A DNA stretch of 64,000 nucleotides from Pseudomonas graminis (GCF_002093745.1 NZ_MTSB01000004.1:186001-250000), one strand, 5' to 3'. Positions 53,766 to 62,427 are shown, numbered from the stretch's first letter. Notes: generated by a model from the letters alone, not told the origin. Numbers and translations: made by a program.

Positions 53766-55079
53766 ATGAGTTCAGTTTCCCGCCGTAAAGCCTACCGCGC
53801 TGCCATCGTACACAGCCTCGCCGACCCGGCCGAAGTGGCCGTTGAGGCGGCTTATGAATATTTCGCCGACGGCCTGCTGCTGGTCGAGGACGGCAAGATC
53901 GTTTCGGTGGGTCACGCTGCCGACCTTCTCGAAGGCCTCGACGCTGATGTCGAACTGGTCGAGTACAAGGACGCCCTGCTCACACCGGGCTTCATTGACA
54001 CCCACATCCACCTTCCGCAAACCGGCATGATCGGCGCTTATGGCGAACAACTGCTGGACTGGCTCAACACCTACACCTTCCCCTGCGAAAGCCAGTTCGC
54101 CGACCCCGCGCATTCCGCGCAGGTCGCAGACCTCTTCATCAAGGAACTGCTGCGCAACGGGACTACGACTGCACTGGTGTTCGGCAGCGTTCACAAGGCA
54201 TCGGTAGAAGCGTTTTTCAGTGCCGCGCAGTCGCTGGACCTGCGCATGATCGCCGGCAAGGTGATGATGGACCGCAACGCCCCGGATTATCTGGTCGACA
54301 CACCGGAGTCCGGCTACGCCGACAGCAAGGCACTGATCGAACGCTGGCATGGCAAAGGCCGCCTGAGCTACGCCGTCACGCCCCGCTTCGCGCCCACCAG
54401 CAGCCCGGAACAGTTGAGTCTGGCTGGCCAGTTACTGACCGAATATCCTGGCCTGTACATGCAGACCCACATCAGCGAAAACCTTCAGGAGATCGAGTGG
54501 GTCAAGGCGCTGTTCCCGGAGCGCAAGCACTACCTGGATGTCTACGATCACTTCAACCTGCTGAGCGAACGCTCGGTCTTCGCCCACGGTGTACACCTGT
54601 GCGACGACCAATGCGCGCGACTGGCGCAGGCCGGCTCGGCCATCGCCTTTTGTCCGACCTCCAACCTGTTTCTGGGCAGCGGCCTGTTCAACCTGCCGAT
54701 GGCCGAGAAGCACAAGATCAATGTCGGCCTGGGGACTGACGTGGGCGGCGGCACCAGCTTTTCGATTTTGCAGACCCTCAACGAAGCCTACAAAGTCATG
54801 CAGATGCAGGGCGCCCGGTTGAGCCCGTTCAAGTCGCTGTACCTGGCAACCCTGGGCGGCGCACGGGCACTGCGGCTGGAAGACAAAGTCGGCAGCCTCA
54901 AGCCCGGCAACGAGGCCGACTTCCTGGTGCTCGACTACAACGCCACGCCGTTGCTGTCGTATCGACTGAAACAGGCGAAAGGCATCGAAGAGATTCTGTT
55001 TGTGCTGATGACGATTGGCGATGACCGGACCGTGAAACAGACCTGGTCGGGTGGCCGGTTGGTGCATGAGCGGGGCTGA
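53766..55079 (+). CDS. guaD: Guanine deaminase GuaD
   Basis: 437 residues of the amidohydrolase family. Metal ligands are in FIDTHIHLPQTG and later in MQTHISENLQEIEWV; substrate-side motifs are FPCESQF and the conserved GTDVGGGTSFSIL. It deaminates guanine to xanthine, feeding XdhABC. The ATG at 53766 is chosen because GAGAG precedes it; the in-frame ATG at 53745 overlaps the xdhC stop and adds 7 residues. It is the last gene of the operon xdhABC-guaD. Confidence 0.93.
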   Translation: MSSVSRRKAYRAAIVHSLADPAEVAVEAAYEYFADGLLLVEDGKIVSVGHAADLLEGLDADVELVEYKDALLTPGFIDTHIHLPQTGMIGAYGEQLLDWLNTYTFPCESQFADPAHSAQVADLFIKELLRNGTTTALVFGSVHKASVEAFFSAAQSLDLRMIAGKVMMDRNAPDYLVDTPESGYADSKALIERWHGKGRLSYAVTPRFAPTSSPEQLSLAGQLLTEYPGLYMQTHISENLQEIEWVKALFPERKHYLDVYDHFNLLSERSVFAHGVHLCDDQCARLAQAGSAIAFCPTSNLFLGSGLFNLPMAEKHKINVGLGTDVGGGTSFSILQTLNEAYKVMQMQGARLSPFKSLYLATLGGARALRLEDKVGSLKPGNEADFLVLDYNATPLLSYRLKQAKGIEEILFVLMTIGDDRTVKQTWSGGRLVHERG

Positions 55080-55084
55080 ACCTG

Positions 55085-55225
55085 TTCTCTTGGACAACTC
55101 TCGTTCCTCACGCTCCAGCGTGGGAATGCAGTTCTCGACGCTCTGCGTCGCAAGGGGACGCGGAGCGTCCGGAACGGCATGACGACGCGGAGCGTCGCAC
55201 GATAGTCGGCGCGGAACGAACGAGA
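55085..55225. repeat. REP-like palindromic repeats between convergent genes
   Basis: CTCGTTCCTCACGCTCCAGCGTGGGAATG (inverted form of the 40.6 kb unit) is followed by TCGACGCTCTGCGTC, CGGAGCGTCCGGAACGGCATGACGACGCGGAGCGTCGCACGATAGT. These match the 1.1 kb copy in reverse. It lies between guaD and the convergent GntR gene. Confidence 0.8.
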
Positions 55226-55244
55226 GGTGTCTGGATAAACAGCC

Positions 55245-55994
55245 TCAGCGCACCGGCTTTTTCTTGCTCAGCACGTGCGAGAACACGGCATGCAAATCAT
55301 CCGAGGCGCTGTCTTCGTCGAGGTTGAGTTTGCTGTCGATGTGGTCCATGTGATGCATCATCAGTTCGACTGCACGCGACGCGTCGCGCGCTTCGATGGC
55401 GTCGATCAGTCGGGTGTGTTCGTCGTACGAACAGTGGGTGCGGTTGCCGGTTTCGTACTGGGCAATGATCAATGAAGTCTGTGACACCAGGCTGCGCTGA
55501 AAACTGATCAGCGGGGTGTTTTTCGCGGCCACTGCCAGTTGCAGATGAAATTCCCCGGACAGGCGAATGCCCGCGCCCCGGTCACCACGAGCGAAGCTGT
55601 CGCGCTCGTCGCTGACCATCTGGCGCAGCTCGGCCAGTTGCTCGGCGGTGGCATGTTCGACGGCCAGTTCGGTGATGGCCTGCTCGACCATGCGCCGGGC
55701 GAAGAACACCTGGCGCGCCTCATCGACACTGGGGCTGGCAACCACCGCACCCCGGTTGGGACGCAGCAGCACGACACCTTCGTGACCCAGCCGTGACAGC
55801 GCACGGCGAATGATGGTGCGGCTCACACCGAAAATATCACCCAGTGCCTCTTCACTCAGCCGCGTGCCCGGCGCCAGGCGCTGCTCCAGAATCGCATCGA
55901 AAATATGCTCATACACGACATCGTCCTGGGTCACACTGCGACCGCTGCCGAGGTGGCGCGGCTGTTTCTTGAGGGGCAGGGACTGATCGTTCAT
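55245..55994 (-). CDS. GntR-family regulator (FCD type)
   Basis: 249 residues. The winged helix lies at about 25-90 (VVYEHIFDAILEQRLAPGTRLSEEALGDIFGVSRTIIRRALSRLGHEGVV) and the FCD domain after it. A metal-binding-type FCD is suggested by scattered His residues (EFHLQLAVAAKN, DEHTRLIDAIEARD, MMHHMDHI). It is placed beside hiuH and puuE, with TTGTA-type palindromes upstream of itself and of those genes, so it likely represses the urate-to-glyoxylate part of the pathway. The ATG at 55994 is used; an upstream start at 56045 is less likely. Confidence 0.85.
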   Translation of the reverse strand: MNDQSLPLKKQPRHLGSGRSVTQDDVVYEHIFDAILEQRLAPGTRLSEEALGDIFGVSRTIIRRALSRLGHEGVVLLRPNRGAVVASPSVDEARQVFFARRMVEQAITELAVEHATAEQLAELRQMVSDERDSFARGDRGAGIRLSGEFHLQLAVAAKNTPLISFQRSLVSQTSLIIAQYETGNRTHCSYDEHTRLIDAIEARDASRAVELMMHHMDHIDSKLNLDEDSASDDLHAVFSHVLSKKKPVR

Positions 55995-56036
55995 GAATAC
56001 TCGTACGCGGAGGGGTAACGGCGTGGGGACTGGCGC

Positions 56037-56047
56037 ATTGTACACAG
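56037..56047. promoter_or_regulatory. TTGTA-type operator candidate upstream of gntR
   Basis: ATTGTACACAG, containing the palindrome TGTACA, about 43 nt before the gntR start. It resembles the FCD-GntR consensus form TTGT..ACAA and two other sites nearby (56553-56561 and 56747-56758). Probable autoregulatory site. Confidence 0.5.
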
Positions 56048-56103
56048 GGCAAACCTTGAAACGCGCCCGAAAAAAAGCCCGCAGTGTGAGGCGGGCAAGA
56101 GAA

Positions 56104-56457
56104 TCAGCTGCCTCTGTAAGTCGAGTAGCTGTAAGGCGAGATTAGCAGCGGAACGTGAAAGTGTTCCTGACCTGCGTCAATGCCGAAGCGCAGCACCACT
56201 TCGTCCAGAAACGCAGGTTCGTTCAGCGCCACGCCTCGCGCACGGTAATAATCGCCGGCCTGAAAATGCAGCTGATACACGCCAGACCGGTAGTCATCGC
56301 CCTGCAGTAACGGTGCGTCGCAACGCCCATCGCTGTTGGTGACCACGCTGACGATGTGCAACATCTGCTGATCTTCCACCCGATACAGGTCGATGCGAAT
56401 GGAACTGCCCGGGCAGCCATGAGCGGCATCCAGTACGTGTGTGGTCAATTTCCCCAA
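56104..56457 (-). CDS. hiuH: 5-hydroxyisourate hydrolase (transthyretin-related protein)
   Basis: 117 residues from the TTG at 56457. This gives the canonical N-terminus GKLTTHVLDAAHGCPG and the usual family length. The C-terminal signature YRGS is present, along with active-site His residues in TTHVL and EHFHVPLLISP and the Arg in SSIRIDLYR. It hydrolyses 5-hydroxyisourate to OHCU. GCGAGG precedes the TTG; an ATG at 56514 would add 19 residues without a signal peptide. It is on the opposite strand from puuE and co-oriented with gntR, 109 nt from its start. Confidence 0.9.
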   Translation of the reverse strand: MGKLTTHVLDAAHGCPGSSIRIDLYRVEDQQMLHIVSVVTNSDGRCDAPLLQGDDYRSGVYQLHFQAGDYYRARGVALNEPAFLDEVVLRFGIDAGQEHFHVPLLISPYSYSTYRGS

Positions 56458-56552
56458 AGCCTCGCCCCTTGCATCCAGTGAGTGTGAAAAGCGCACCAAT
56501 GAAGTGCTTCGCATCGTGCCATTGCGACCGATTAAGACAGTTTTGAAAAAAC

Positions 56553-56561
56553 CTGTACAAA
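56553..56561. promoter_or_regulatory. TTTGTACAG operator candidate upstream of hiuH
   Basis: CTGTACAAA on the plus strand, TTTGTACAG on the minus strand, containing TGTACA. It lies about 95 nt upstream of the hiuH start. It matches the other TTGTA elements near gntR and puuE. Confidence 0.45.
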
Positions 56562-56746
56562 GTAAAATAGCCGTCGCACTGCAAATGCGGCATCCGGCCG
56601 CCAGAAAAAGACGCTTTCATCGAAGCCAAGGAAAATCATCAGCTTTTTGAGCTTTAACTGACCAGTCAGGCAGGTTTCTTGCTTTGCTTTTCATGAACGA
56701 CGCCCTCCCGATGAAGAAAAGTTCAGGGTTACAACCCGCAAAGCAA

Positions 56747-56758
56747 ATTGTATACAAT
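56747..56758. promoter_or_regulatory. Perfect palindrome ATTGTATACAAT upstream of puuE
   Basis: A 12-bp perfect palindrome with the FCD-GntR core TTGT-AT-ACAA, about 69 nt before the puuE start. It is the best of three similar sites around the neighbouring GntR gene and a strong candidate operator for the allantoin-branch operon. Confidence 0.65.
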
Positions 56759-56826
56759 CTTTACTTTGCACTGCCTTGCCTGCTTCTGGCATTGCACCTG
56801 AAATCACGCACATAAGGAAGCTTGCA

Positions 56827-57753
56827 GTGAGCGCTGAATACCCACGCGACCTGATCGGTTACGGCAATAACCCGCCTCACCCACGCTGGCCGGGCAATGC
56901 ACGCATTGCCTTGTCATTCGTGCTGAATTACGAGGAAGGCGGCGAGCGCAACATTCTGCATGGCGACAAGGAGTCTGAAGCTTTTCTGTCGGAAATGGTC
57001 GCTGCACAACCGTTGCAGGGCCAGCGCAACATGAGCATGGAATCGCTTTACGAATACGGCAGCCGGGCCGGCGTGTGGCGCATCCTCAAACTGTTCAAGC
57101 AGTTCGACATTCCCCTGACCGTCTTTGCCGTCGCCATGGCTGCGCAACGTCACCCGGACGTGATCCGCGCGATGGTCGCCGACGGTCACGAAATCTGCAG
57201 CCACGGCTATCGCTGGATCGATTATCAGAATATGGACGAAGCCGAAGAGCGTGAACACATGCGCCAGGCGATTCAGATACTGACCGAGATCAGCGGCGAA
57301 CGACCGCTGGGCTGGTACACCGGGCGCACCGGCCCCAACACGCGGCGACTGGTGATGGAGGAAGGCGGCTTTCTCTATGATTGCGACACCTACGACGACG
57401 ACTTGCCGTACTGGGAGCCAAACAACCCGACCGGAAAAGCTCATCTGGTGATCCCGTACACGCTGGACACCAATGACATGCGCTTTACCCAGGTACAAGG
57501 CTTCAACAACGGCGAGCAGTTTTTCCAGTACCTGAAAGACGCGTTTGACGTGCTGTATGCCGAAGGTGAAGACGCGCCAAAGATGCTGTCGATTGGTCTT
57601 CACTGCCGACTGATTGGCCGCCCTGCCCGGCTGGCCGCGCTCAAGCGGTTCATCGAATACGCCAAAAGCCATGAGCAGGTGTGGTTCACTCGACGCGTCG
57701 ATATCGCACGCCATTGGCACAATGAACACCCTTTTACCCAGGCGGCGCGATGA
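56827..57753 (+). CDS. puuE: Allantoinase PuuE (polysaccharide deacetylase fold)
   Basis: 308 residues from the GTG at 56827, which has AAGGA 8 nt upstream and gives the standard N-terminus VSAEYPRDLIGYG. The NodB/deacetylase fold carries metal and catalytic residues in SFVLNYEEGGERN, HEICSHGYRWIDY and GWYTGRTGPNTR. PuuE hydrolyses allantoin to allantoate without the amidohydrolase fold of AllB. It overlaps uraD by 4 nt and leads the operon. An upstream frame to 56776 runs into the operator region and is not used. Confidence 0.93.
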   Translation: MSAEYPRDLIGYGNNPPHPRWPGNARIALSFVLNYEEGGERNILHGDKESEAFLSEMVAAQPLQGQRNMSMESLYEYGSRAGVWRILKLFKQFDIPLTVFAVAMAAQRHPDVIRAMVADGHEICSHGYRWIDYQNMDEAEEREHMRQAIQILTEISGERPLGWYTGRTGPNTRRLVMEEGGFLYDCDTYDDDLPYWEPNNPTGKAHLVIPYTLDTNDMRFTQVQGFNNGEQFFQYLKDAFDVLYAEGEDAPKMLSIGLHCRLIGRPARLAALKRFIEYAKSHEQVWFTRRVDIARHWHNEHPFTQAAR

Positions 57754-58280
57754 GCGAGTTCAAGAACCTGAAGCCCTCGACCCTGAGCCGCGACGCATTC
57801 ATCGCAACGTTCGCCGACATCTACGAGCACTCGCCCTGGATCGCGCGACAAGCGTTTGACCAAGGGGCAGGCAGTGAGCTGGATCAGCTCGACACCCTGC
57901 ATGCGCGCATGAGCGATATCCTGCTCGCGGCCACTCACGAGCAACAACTGGCGCTGATCAATGCTCACCCGGACCTGGCAGGCAAAGCTGCCGTGAAGGG
58001 CGAGCTGACGCAGGCCAGCACCGATGAACAGGCGGGTGCCGGCATTCACCTCTGCACGCCTGAAGAGTTCCAGCGCTTCACCGAACTGAACGAGGCTTAC
58101 AAGGCCCGTTTCGGCTTTCCGTTCATCATGGCGGTCAAGGGCAGCGACAGGCACAACATTCTGGCGGCGTTCGAGCAACGCATCCATCACTCGCCAGAGG
58201 CCGAGTTCGCTTGCGCCCTGGCCGAGATCAACAAGATCGCACTGTTTCGTCTACAGGCGCTTCAAGCGTCGCAGTCATAA
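57750..58280 (+). CDS. uraD: OHCU decarboxylase
   Basis: 176 residues of the all-helical OHCU decarboxylase family. The catalytic His is in [13 protein letters not shown] (about His73). The motifs [42 protein letters not shown] and [17 protein letters not shown] are diagnostic. It converts 2-oxo-4-hydroxy-4-carboxy-5-ureidoimidazoline to S-allantoin. It overlaps puuE by 4 nt and precedes the allantoicase gene by 26 nt. Confidence 0.94.
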   Translation: MSEFKNLKPSTLSRDAFIATFADIYEHSPWIARQAFDQGAGSELDQLDTLHARMSDILLAATHEQQLALINAHPDLAGKAAVKGELTQASTDEQAGAGIHLCTPEEFQRFTELNEAYKARFGFPFIMAVKGSDRHNILAAFEQRIHHSPEAEFACALAEINKIALFRLQALQASQS

Positions 58281-58306
58281 CCGTATTCAGAAGGCAGACA
58301 AAAAGC

Positions 58307-59302
58307 ATGAAAGTTTACGCCGCACCGTTCGAGAAGTTCGTGAACCTGGCCGACGCGCGTCTGGGCACAAAGATCCTGTCGGTCACCGATGACTGGTTCG
58401 CCGATGCCAACCGACTGTTCCAGCCCACCCCAGCGGTCTGGAAAGAAGGCGTGTTCGATGACAACGGTAAATGGATGGACGGCTGGGAGTCGCGCCGAAA
58501 GCGTTTCGAGGGTTATGACAGCGCGGTAATCCGCCTCGGCGTGGCAGGCACGATCAAGGGCGTGGACATCGACACCTCGTTCTTCACCGGCAACTTCCCG
58601 CCTTCCGCTTCGCTGGAAGCGTGCTTTCTGGCGTCTGGCGAGCCGGACGAGAACACGGCATGGACCGAAGTGCTGTCATCGGTGGAACTGAAAGGCAACA
58701 GCCATCATTATCACGAGATCCATCACGACCAGGCGTTCAGCCATTTGCGCTTCAATATCTACCCGGACGGCGGTGTAGCCCGTTTGCGGGTGTACGGAGT
58801 GCCGCACCGCGACTGGTCGAAGGTCAGCGAAAGCGAGCAGATCGATCTGGTGGCCGCGCTCAATGGCGGCCGTTCGATTGCCTGTTCGGACGAGCATTAC
58901 GGCAGCATGAGCAACATCCTCAACCCCGGTCGTGGCGTGAACATGGGCGATGGCTGGGAAACCGCGCGCCGTCGTACCCCCGGCAACGACTGGGTGATTG
59001 TGGCGTTGGGGCATAAGGGCGAGGTCGAGAAGGTCATCGTCGACACCCTGCACTTCAAGGGCAATTACCCGGACAGCTGTTCGATTCAGGGCGCATTCGT
59101 CAAAGGCGGCACTGACAGCCAGATCGAAACCCAGAGCCTGTTCTGGCGCGAACTGCTGCCAAGCCAGAAACTCACCATGCACGCCGAGCACGAGTTTGCC
59201 GAACAGATCAACGCCATCGGGCCGATCACCCACATCCGCCTGAATGTGTTTCCGGACGGCGGTGTGAGCCGGTTGCGGGTGCTGGGCAAGGTGTCCAGGT
59301 AA
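58307..59302 (+). CDS. alc: Allantoicase
   Basis: 331 residues made of two homologous jelly-roll modules, each with the family pattern: [19 protein letters not shown] and [17 protein letters not shown], and [17 protein letters not shown] and [17 protein letters not shown]. It hydrolyses allantoate to ureidoglycolate and urea. The ATG at 58307 is the natural start, with AAGG upstream; a longer frame from 58211 overlaps uraD. A REP-like fragment follows before allA. Confidence 0.94.
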   Translation: MKVYAAPFEKFVNLADARLGTKILSVTDDWFADANRLFQPTPAVWKEGVFDDNGKWMDGWESRRKRFEGYDSAVIRLGVAGTIKGVDIDTSFFTGNFPPSASLEACFLASGEPDENTAWTEVLSSVELKGNSHHYHEIHHDQAFSHLRFNIYPDGGVARLRVYGVPHRDWSKVSESEQIDLVAALNGGRSIACSDEHYGSMSNILNPGRGVNMGDGWETARRRTPGNDWVIVALGHKGEVEKVIVDTLHFKGNYPDSCSIQGAFVKGGTDSQIETQSLFWRELLPSQKLTMHAEHEFAEQINAIGPITHIRLNVFPDGGVSRLRVLGKVSR

Positions 59303-59309
59303 GGAGACG

Positions 59310-59360
59310 TAAGCTGATTCTCGTTCCCACGCTCCGCCTTGGCACGAGAGTCATGCATGC
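59310..59360. repeat. REP-like fragment inside the allantoin operon
   Basis: CTCGTTCCCACGCTCCGCCTTGGCACGAGAGTC, an imperfect copy of the intergenic repeat family, in the gap between alc and allA. Repeats within operons can form stable mRNA hairpins that change expression between upstream and downstream genes. Confidence 0.65.
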
Positions 59361-59405
59361 GAATGTGCAAATGACCAACCTCGAAACCATTAAAGAAGAA
59401 CCCGC

Positions 59406-59918
59406 ATGCGCACACTGACAATCGAGCCACTGACCAAAGAAGCGTTCGCGCCATTCGGTGATGTCATCGAAACCGATGGCAGCGATCACTTCATGATCAA
59501 CAACGGCTCGACCATGCGTTTTCATCGTTTGGCCGACGTGCAGACCGCGCAACCGGAAGACAAGGCGATCATCAGTATTTTCCGCGCCGAAGCGCTGGAC
59601 ATGCCATTGACCATCGGCATGCTGGAGCGCCATCCGCTGGGCAGTCAGGCGTTCATCCCGCTGCTCGGCAACCGCTTTCTGATCGTGGTCGCGCCCATCG
59701 GCAACGCGCCCGAACCGGAACTGACCCGCGCTTTCGTCTCCAATGGCAGGCAAGGCGTCAATTACCATCGCGGCGTCTGGCACCATCCGGTGCTGACCAT
59801 CGAAAAGCAGGATGACTTCCTGGTGGTTGATCGCAGTGGCTCCGGCAACAACTGCGACGAACATTATTTTGCAGAGGATCAGTTACTGGTTCTCGATCCC
59901 CACCCACTGGAAGGGTAA
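59406..59918 (+). CDS. allA: Ureidoglycolate lyase AllA
   Basis: 170 residues of the AllA cupin-like family. Conserved blocks are LTKEAFAPFGDVIE, IISIFRAEALDMPLTIGMLERHPLGSQAFIPL and YHRGVWHHPVLTIEKQDDFLVVDR. It releases glyoxylate and urea from ureidoglycolate, the last step of the pathway here. It is separated from alc by a REP fragment and followed by puuD after 4 nt. Confidence 0.94.
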   Translation: MRTLTIEPLTKEAFAPFGDVIETDGSDHFMINNGSTMRFHRLADVQTAQPEDKAIISIFRAEALDMPLTIGMLERHPLGSQAFIPLLGNRFLIVVAPIGNAPEPELTRAFVSNGRQGVNYHRGVWHHPVLTIEKQDDFLVVDRSGSGNNCDEHYFAEDQLLVLDPHPLEG

Positions 59919-59922
59919 AATC

Positions 59923-61200
59923 GTGCTTGCACATCTGATGGAATGGCTGAATCTCGGCGTGCGCTGGATTCACATGATTGTGGGCGTCGCCTGGATCGGC
60001 GCTTCGTTCTACTTCGTCTGGCTGGAAAACAACCTGAACCGCAGCAATCCGCGCGACGGGCTGTCGGGCGATCTCTGGGCGATCCACGGTGGCGGCATTT
60101 ACCATCTGGAAAAATACAAGCTCGCGCCACCGACCATGCCGGAAAACCTGCACTGGTTCAAATGGGAAGCCTATTCGACCTGGCTGTCCGGGGTCGCCTT
60201 GCTGTGCGTGGTGTTCTACGCCAACCCGACGCTGTACCTGTTGGCACCGGGCAGCAGCCTGAGCGGTGCCGAGGGCGTGCATATCGGCCTCGGCTCATTG
60301 TTCGTCGGCTGGTTCATCTACAGTTTTTTATGTGACTCGCCACTGGGCAAACGCCCTGCGCTGCTGGGCGTTGTCCTGTTCCTGCTGCTGGTCGCTGCGG
60401 CCTACGGGTTCAGCAAAATATTCAGCGGTCGTGGTGCGTACCTGCACGTGGGCGCGATCATGGGCACCATCATGGTCGGCAATGTGTTCCGCATCATCAT
60501 GCCGGCACAACGCGCCTTGGTGGCGGCGATTGCGGAGAACCGTACGCCGGACCCGAGCCTGCCCGCCAAAGGCCTGCTGCGCTCCAGGCACAACAATTAC
60601 TTCACCCTGCCCGTGCTGTTCATCATGATCAGCAACCACTTTCCGAGCACCTACGGCAGCCCCTACAACTGGCTGATCCTGGCCGGCATCGCGCTGCTGG
60701 CGGTGTTGGTGCGTCATTATTTCAATACACGACATGACAGCCATCGATTCGCCTGGACACTGCCAGTCGCGGCCTTGGGCATGCTGTGCCTGGCTTATGT
60801 CACCGGCCCCGCGCAACCGCCTGCGAAAGTCGTCTATCAGCCGCTGCCGGGCACGGCGGTCGGGGGCCACCGGGCCGATGAGCAGCCGCCGGCACCGGTC
60901 ACTTCGCCGGCTCAGGCAGAACCTGCCAACGTCGCCGGGACGAACTTCAACACTGTGTATGACGTCATTCAGCAGCGCTGCACGGTCTGCCATTCGGCCA
61001 CACCCACCAGCCAGCTGTTCAGCGTCGCCCCGGCCGGCGTGATGTTCGATACGCCCGAACAGATCCGGCAACAGGCACCGCGCATCAAGGCGCAGGCGGT
61101 TACCGCACCGATCATGCCGCTGGGCAACATCACCCAGATGACTCAGCAGGAACGCGAGCTGGTGGGCGCCTGGGTCGATCAGGGCGCACGCATCAACTGA
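59923..61200 (+). CDS. puuD: Urate hydroxylase PuuD (membrane urate oxidase with cytochrome c domain)
   Basis: 425 residues from the GTG at 59923 (GGAAGGG upstream). An N-terminal membrane domain of about eight helices with conserved His and Trp (VRWIHMIVGVAWIGASFYFVWLEN, DLWAIHGGGIYHLEKYKLAP, SNHFPSTYGSPYNWL) is followed by a Pro/Ala linker and a C-terminal cytochrome c domain with one CXXCH (QQRCTVCHSA, about residues 348-352). PuuD replaces soluble uricase and oxidises urate to 5-hydroxyisourate, passing electrons to the respiratory chain. Its c haem needs the Ccm system encoded upstream. No separate uricase gene is seen. Confidence 0.93.
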   Translation: MLAHLMEWLNLGVRWIHMIVGVAWIGASFYFVWLENNLNRSNPRDGLSGDLWAIHGGGIYHLEKYKLAPPTMPENLHWFKWEAYSTWLSGVALLCVVFYANPTLYLLAPGSSLSGAEGVHIGLGSLFVGWFIYSFLCDSPLGKRPALLGVVLFLLLVAAAYGFSKIFSGRGAYLHVGAIMGTIMVGNVFRIIMPAQRALVAAIAENRTPDPSLPAKGLLRSRHNNYFTLPVLFIMISNHFPSTYGSPYNWLILAGIALLAVLVRHYFNTRHDSHRFAWTLPVAALGMLCLAYVTGPAQPPAKVVYQPLPGTAVGGHRADEQPPAPVTSPAQAEPANVAGTNFNTVYDVIQQRCTVCHSATPTSQLFSVAPAGVMFDTPEQIRQQAPRIKAQAVTAPIMPLGNITQMTQQERELVGAWVDQGARIN

Positions 61201-61563
61201 CACGACCGGGCACCTGCCCTGTTTTCGCTCCAGACGCCCTGCTCTGGAGCACTTGAGCGCGGCGATGCGACTCAGTATCCTCCGCCGCCGCTGGCAACCC
61301 GCACTGCCATTTTCCTGATCACTGAATCTGGCTGGACAGCCGACCGGCTCGCTGCCCGTTCAGCACCTTATTGACTCGAAAAATGGCGCCAAACCGACAC
61401 ATCGGTGCCGGTTTCACTATTACTTAAACTTTTTTCACGGATTGGCGCAGCTCTTGCTAACAACTCAAAGCTGACCAGACAGACAAATTATTGCAACCCC
61501 AGACAAGGCGTCACTCATAGAACGCCAGTCTGAACATCACGATCTATTCAAGGGGCTCACCAC
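61201..61563. other. Intergenic region between puuD and tsx-like gene
   Basis: About 360 bases. A hairpin GCTCCAGA...TCTGGAGC (61227-61250) may help end the upstream operon but has no T run. A 24-nt palindrome with one mismatch lies at 61391-61414. The rest should include the porin promoter. No gene recognised. Confidence 0.5.
61391..61414. promoter_or_regulatory. 24-nt palindrome upstream of tsx-like porin
   Basis: AAACCG-A-CAC-ATCG-GTG-C-CGGTTT, arms paired except one A.C position. It could be an operator or, with the later T-rich stretch near 61430, a weak terminator. About 150 nt before the start of the porin gene. Confidence 0.4.
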
Positions 61564-62349
61564 ATGAACCGTACGTTTTCCAGTGTGTTACTGGCCAGCA
61601 GTCTGCTGTCCACCGCACCCGCCATGGCAGGGGATATCTTCCAGTGGCAGAGTAATAGCCTGACCTACCTCAATGGACGAGACTTTGCGGTCAACCCGGA
61701 AAATCAGCAAACGTTCACCTTTGAGCATGCGGACAGCTGGAAATACGGTGACAACTTTTTCTTCGTCGACAAGATCTTCTACAACGGCAAGAAAGACGCA
61801 AACGCTGGCGATAACACCTACTACGGCGAGTTCTCGCCGCGCTTGTCGCTGGGCAAGGTCTTTGGCCAGAAGTTCGAGTTCGGCCCGATCAGCGATGTGT
61901 TGATCGCGGCAACTTACGAGTTTGGTGAAGGCGATAACGAGTCGTACCTGATCGGTCCGGCGTTCGACTTGAAGATCCCGGGCTTCGATTACTTTCAGTT
62001 GAACTTCTACCAGCGTCAGACCGAAGGCAATCGTCCGGGTGATGGCGTATGGCAGATCACACCGGTCTGGTCCTACACCGTTCCTGTCGGCAAATCGGAT
62101 GTTTTGATCGACGGCTTCATGGATTGGGTCGTGGACAACGACAAGACCTCGCGTGGCACTTACCACTCCAACCTGCACTTCAACCCGCAGATCAAATACG
62201 ACCTGGGCAAGGCGCTGAATTACCCCGAGCGGCAGCTGTATGTCGGTATCGAATACGACTACTGGACCAACAAGTACGGCATCAAGGACACGCGATCGTT
62301 CGACACCGACCAGAACACCGCGAGCTTGCTGGTGAAAGTGTTCTTCTAA
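61564..62349 (+). CDS. Tsx-like nucleoside-channel outer-membrane protein (OmpK family)
   Basis: 261 residues: a signal peptide (cleavage after AMA-GD near residue 22) and a 12-strand beta-barrel pattern of alternating aromatic and polar residues, ending in a C-terminal phenylalanine (VKVFF) as expected for outer-membrane proteins. The starts of mature strands (DIFQWQSNSLTYLNGRDF, FFFVDKIFYNGKKD, YYGEFSPRLSLGKV) match the Tsx/OmpK family. It would admit nucleosides or related purines to the periplasm. Its position just after the purine operon supports that use. Confidence 0.86.
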   Translation: MNRTFSSVLLASSLLSTAPAMAGDIFQWQSNSLTYLNGRDFAVNPENQQTFTFEHADSWKYGDNFFFVDKIFYNGKKDANAGDNTYYGEFSPRLSLGKVFGQKFEFGPISDVLIAATYEFGEGDNESYLIGPAFDLKIPGFDYFQLNFYQRQTEGNRPGDGVWQITPVWSYTVPVGKSDVLIDGFMDWVVDNDKTSRGTYHSNLHFNPQIKYDLGKALNYPERQLYVGIEYDYWTNKYGIKDTRSFDTDQNTASLLVKVFF

Positions 62350-62367
62350 ACGCGTCATGATGTTTGG

Positions 62368-62412
62368 CGGTGATGACGCTCGTTCCCGCGCTCCGCGCGG
62401 GAATCATTTCTA
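62368..62412. repeat. REP-like element between convergent genes
   Basis: GACGCTCGTTCCCGCGCTCCGCGCGGGAATCATT: a palindromic core CCCGCGC...GCGCGGG of the same general family as the other dispersed repeats. It may also end transcripts from either side. Confidence 0.7.
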
Positions 62413-62427
62413 AACGCCCCGCCGCAA

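Larger units (their letters stand above)
56458..56826. other. Divergent regulatory region between hiuH and puuE
   Basis: About 370 bases with no gene. It holds two operator candidates (56553-56561 and 56747-56758) and an AT-rich centre. It should contain promoters for hiuH (minus) and for the puuE-uraD-alc-allA-puuD run (plus). Confidence 0.6.
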
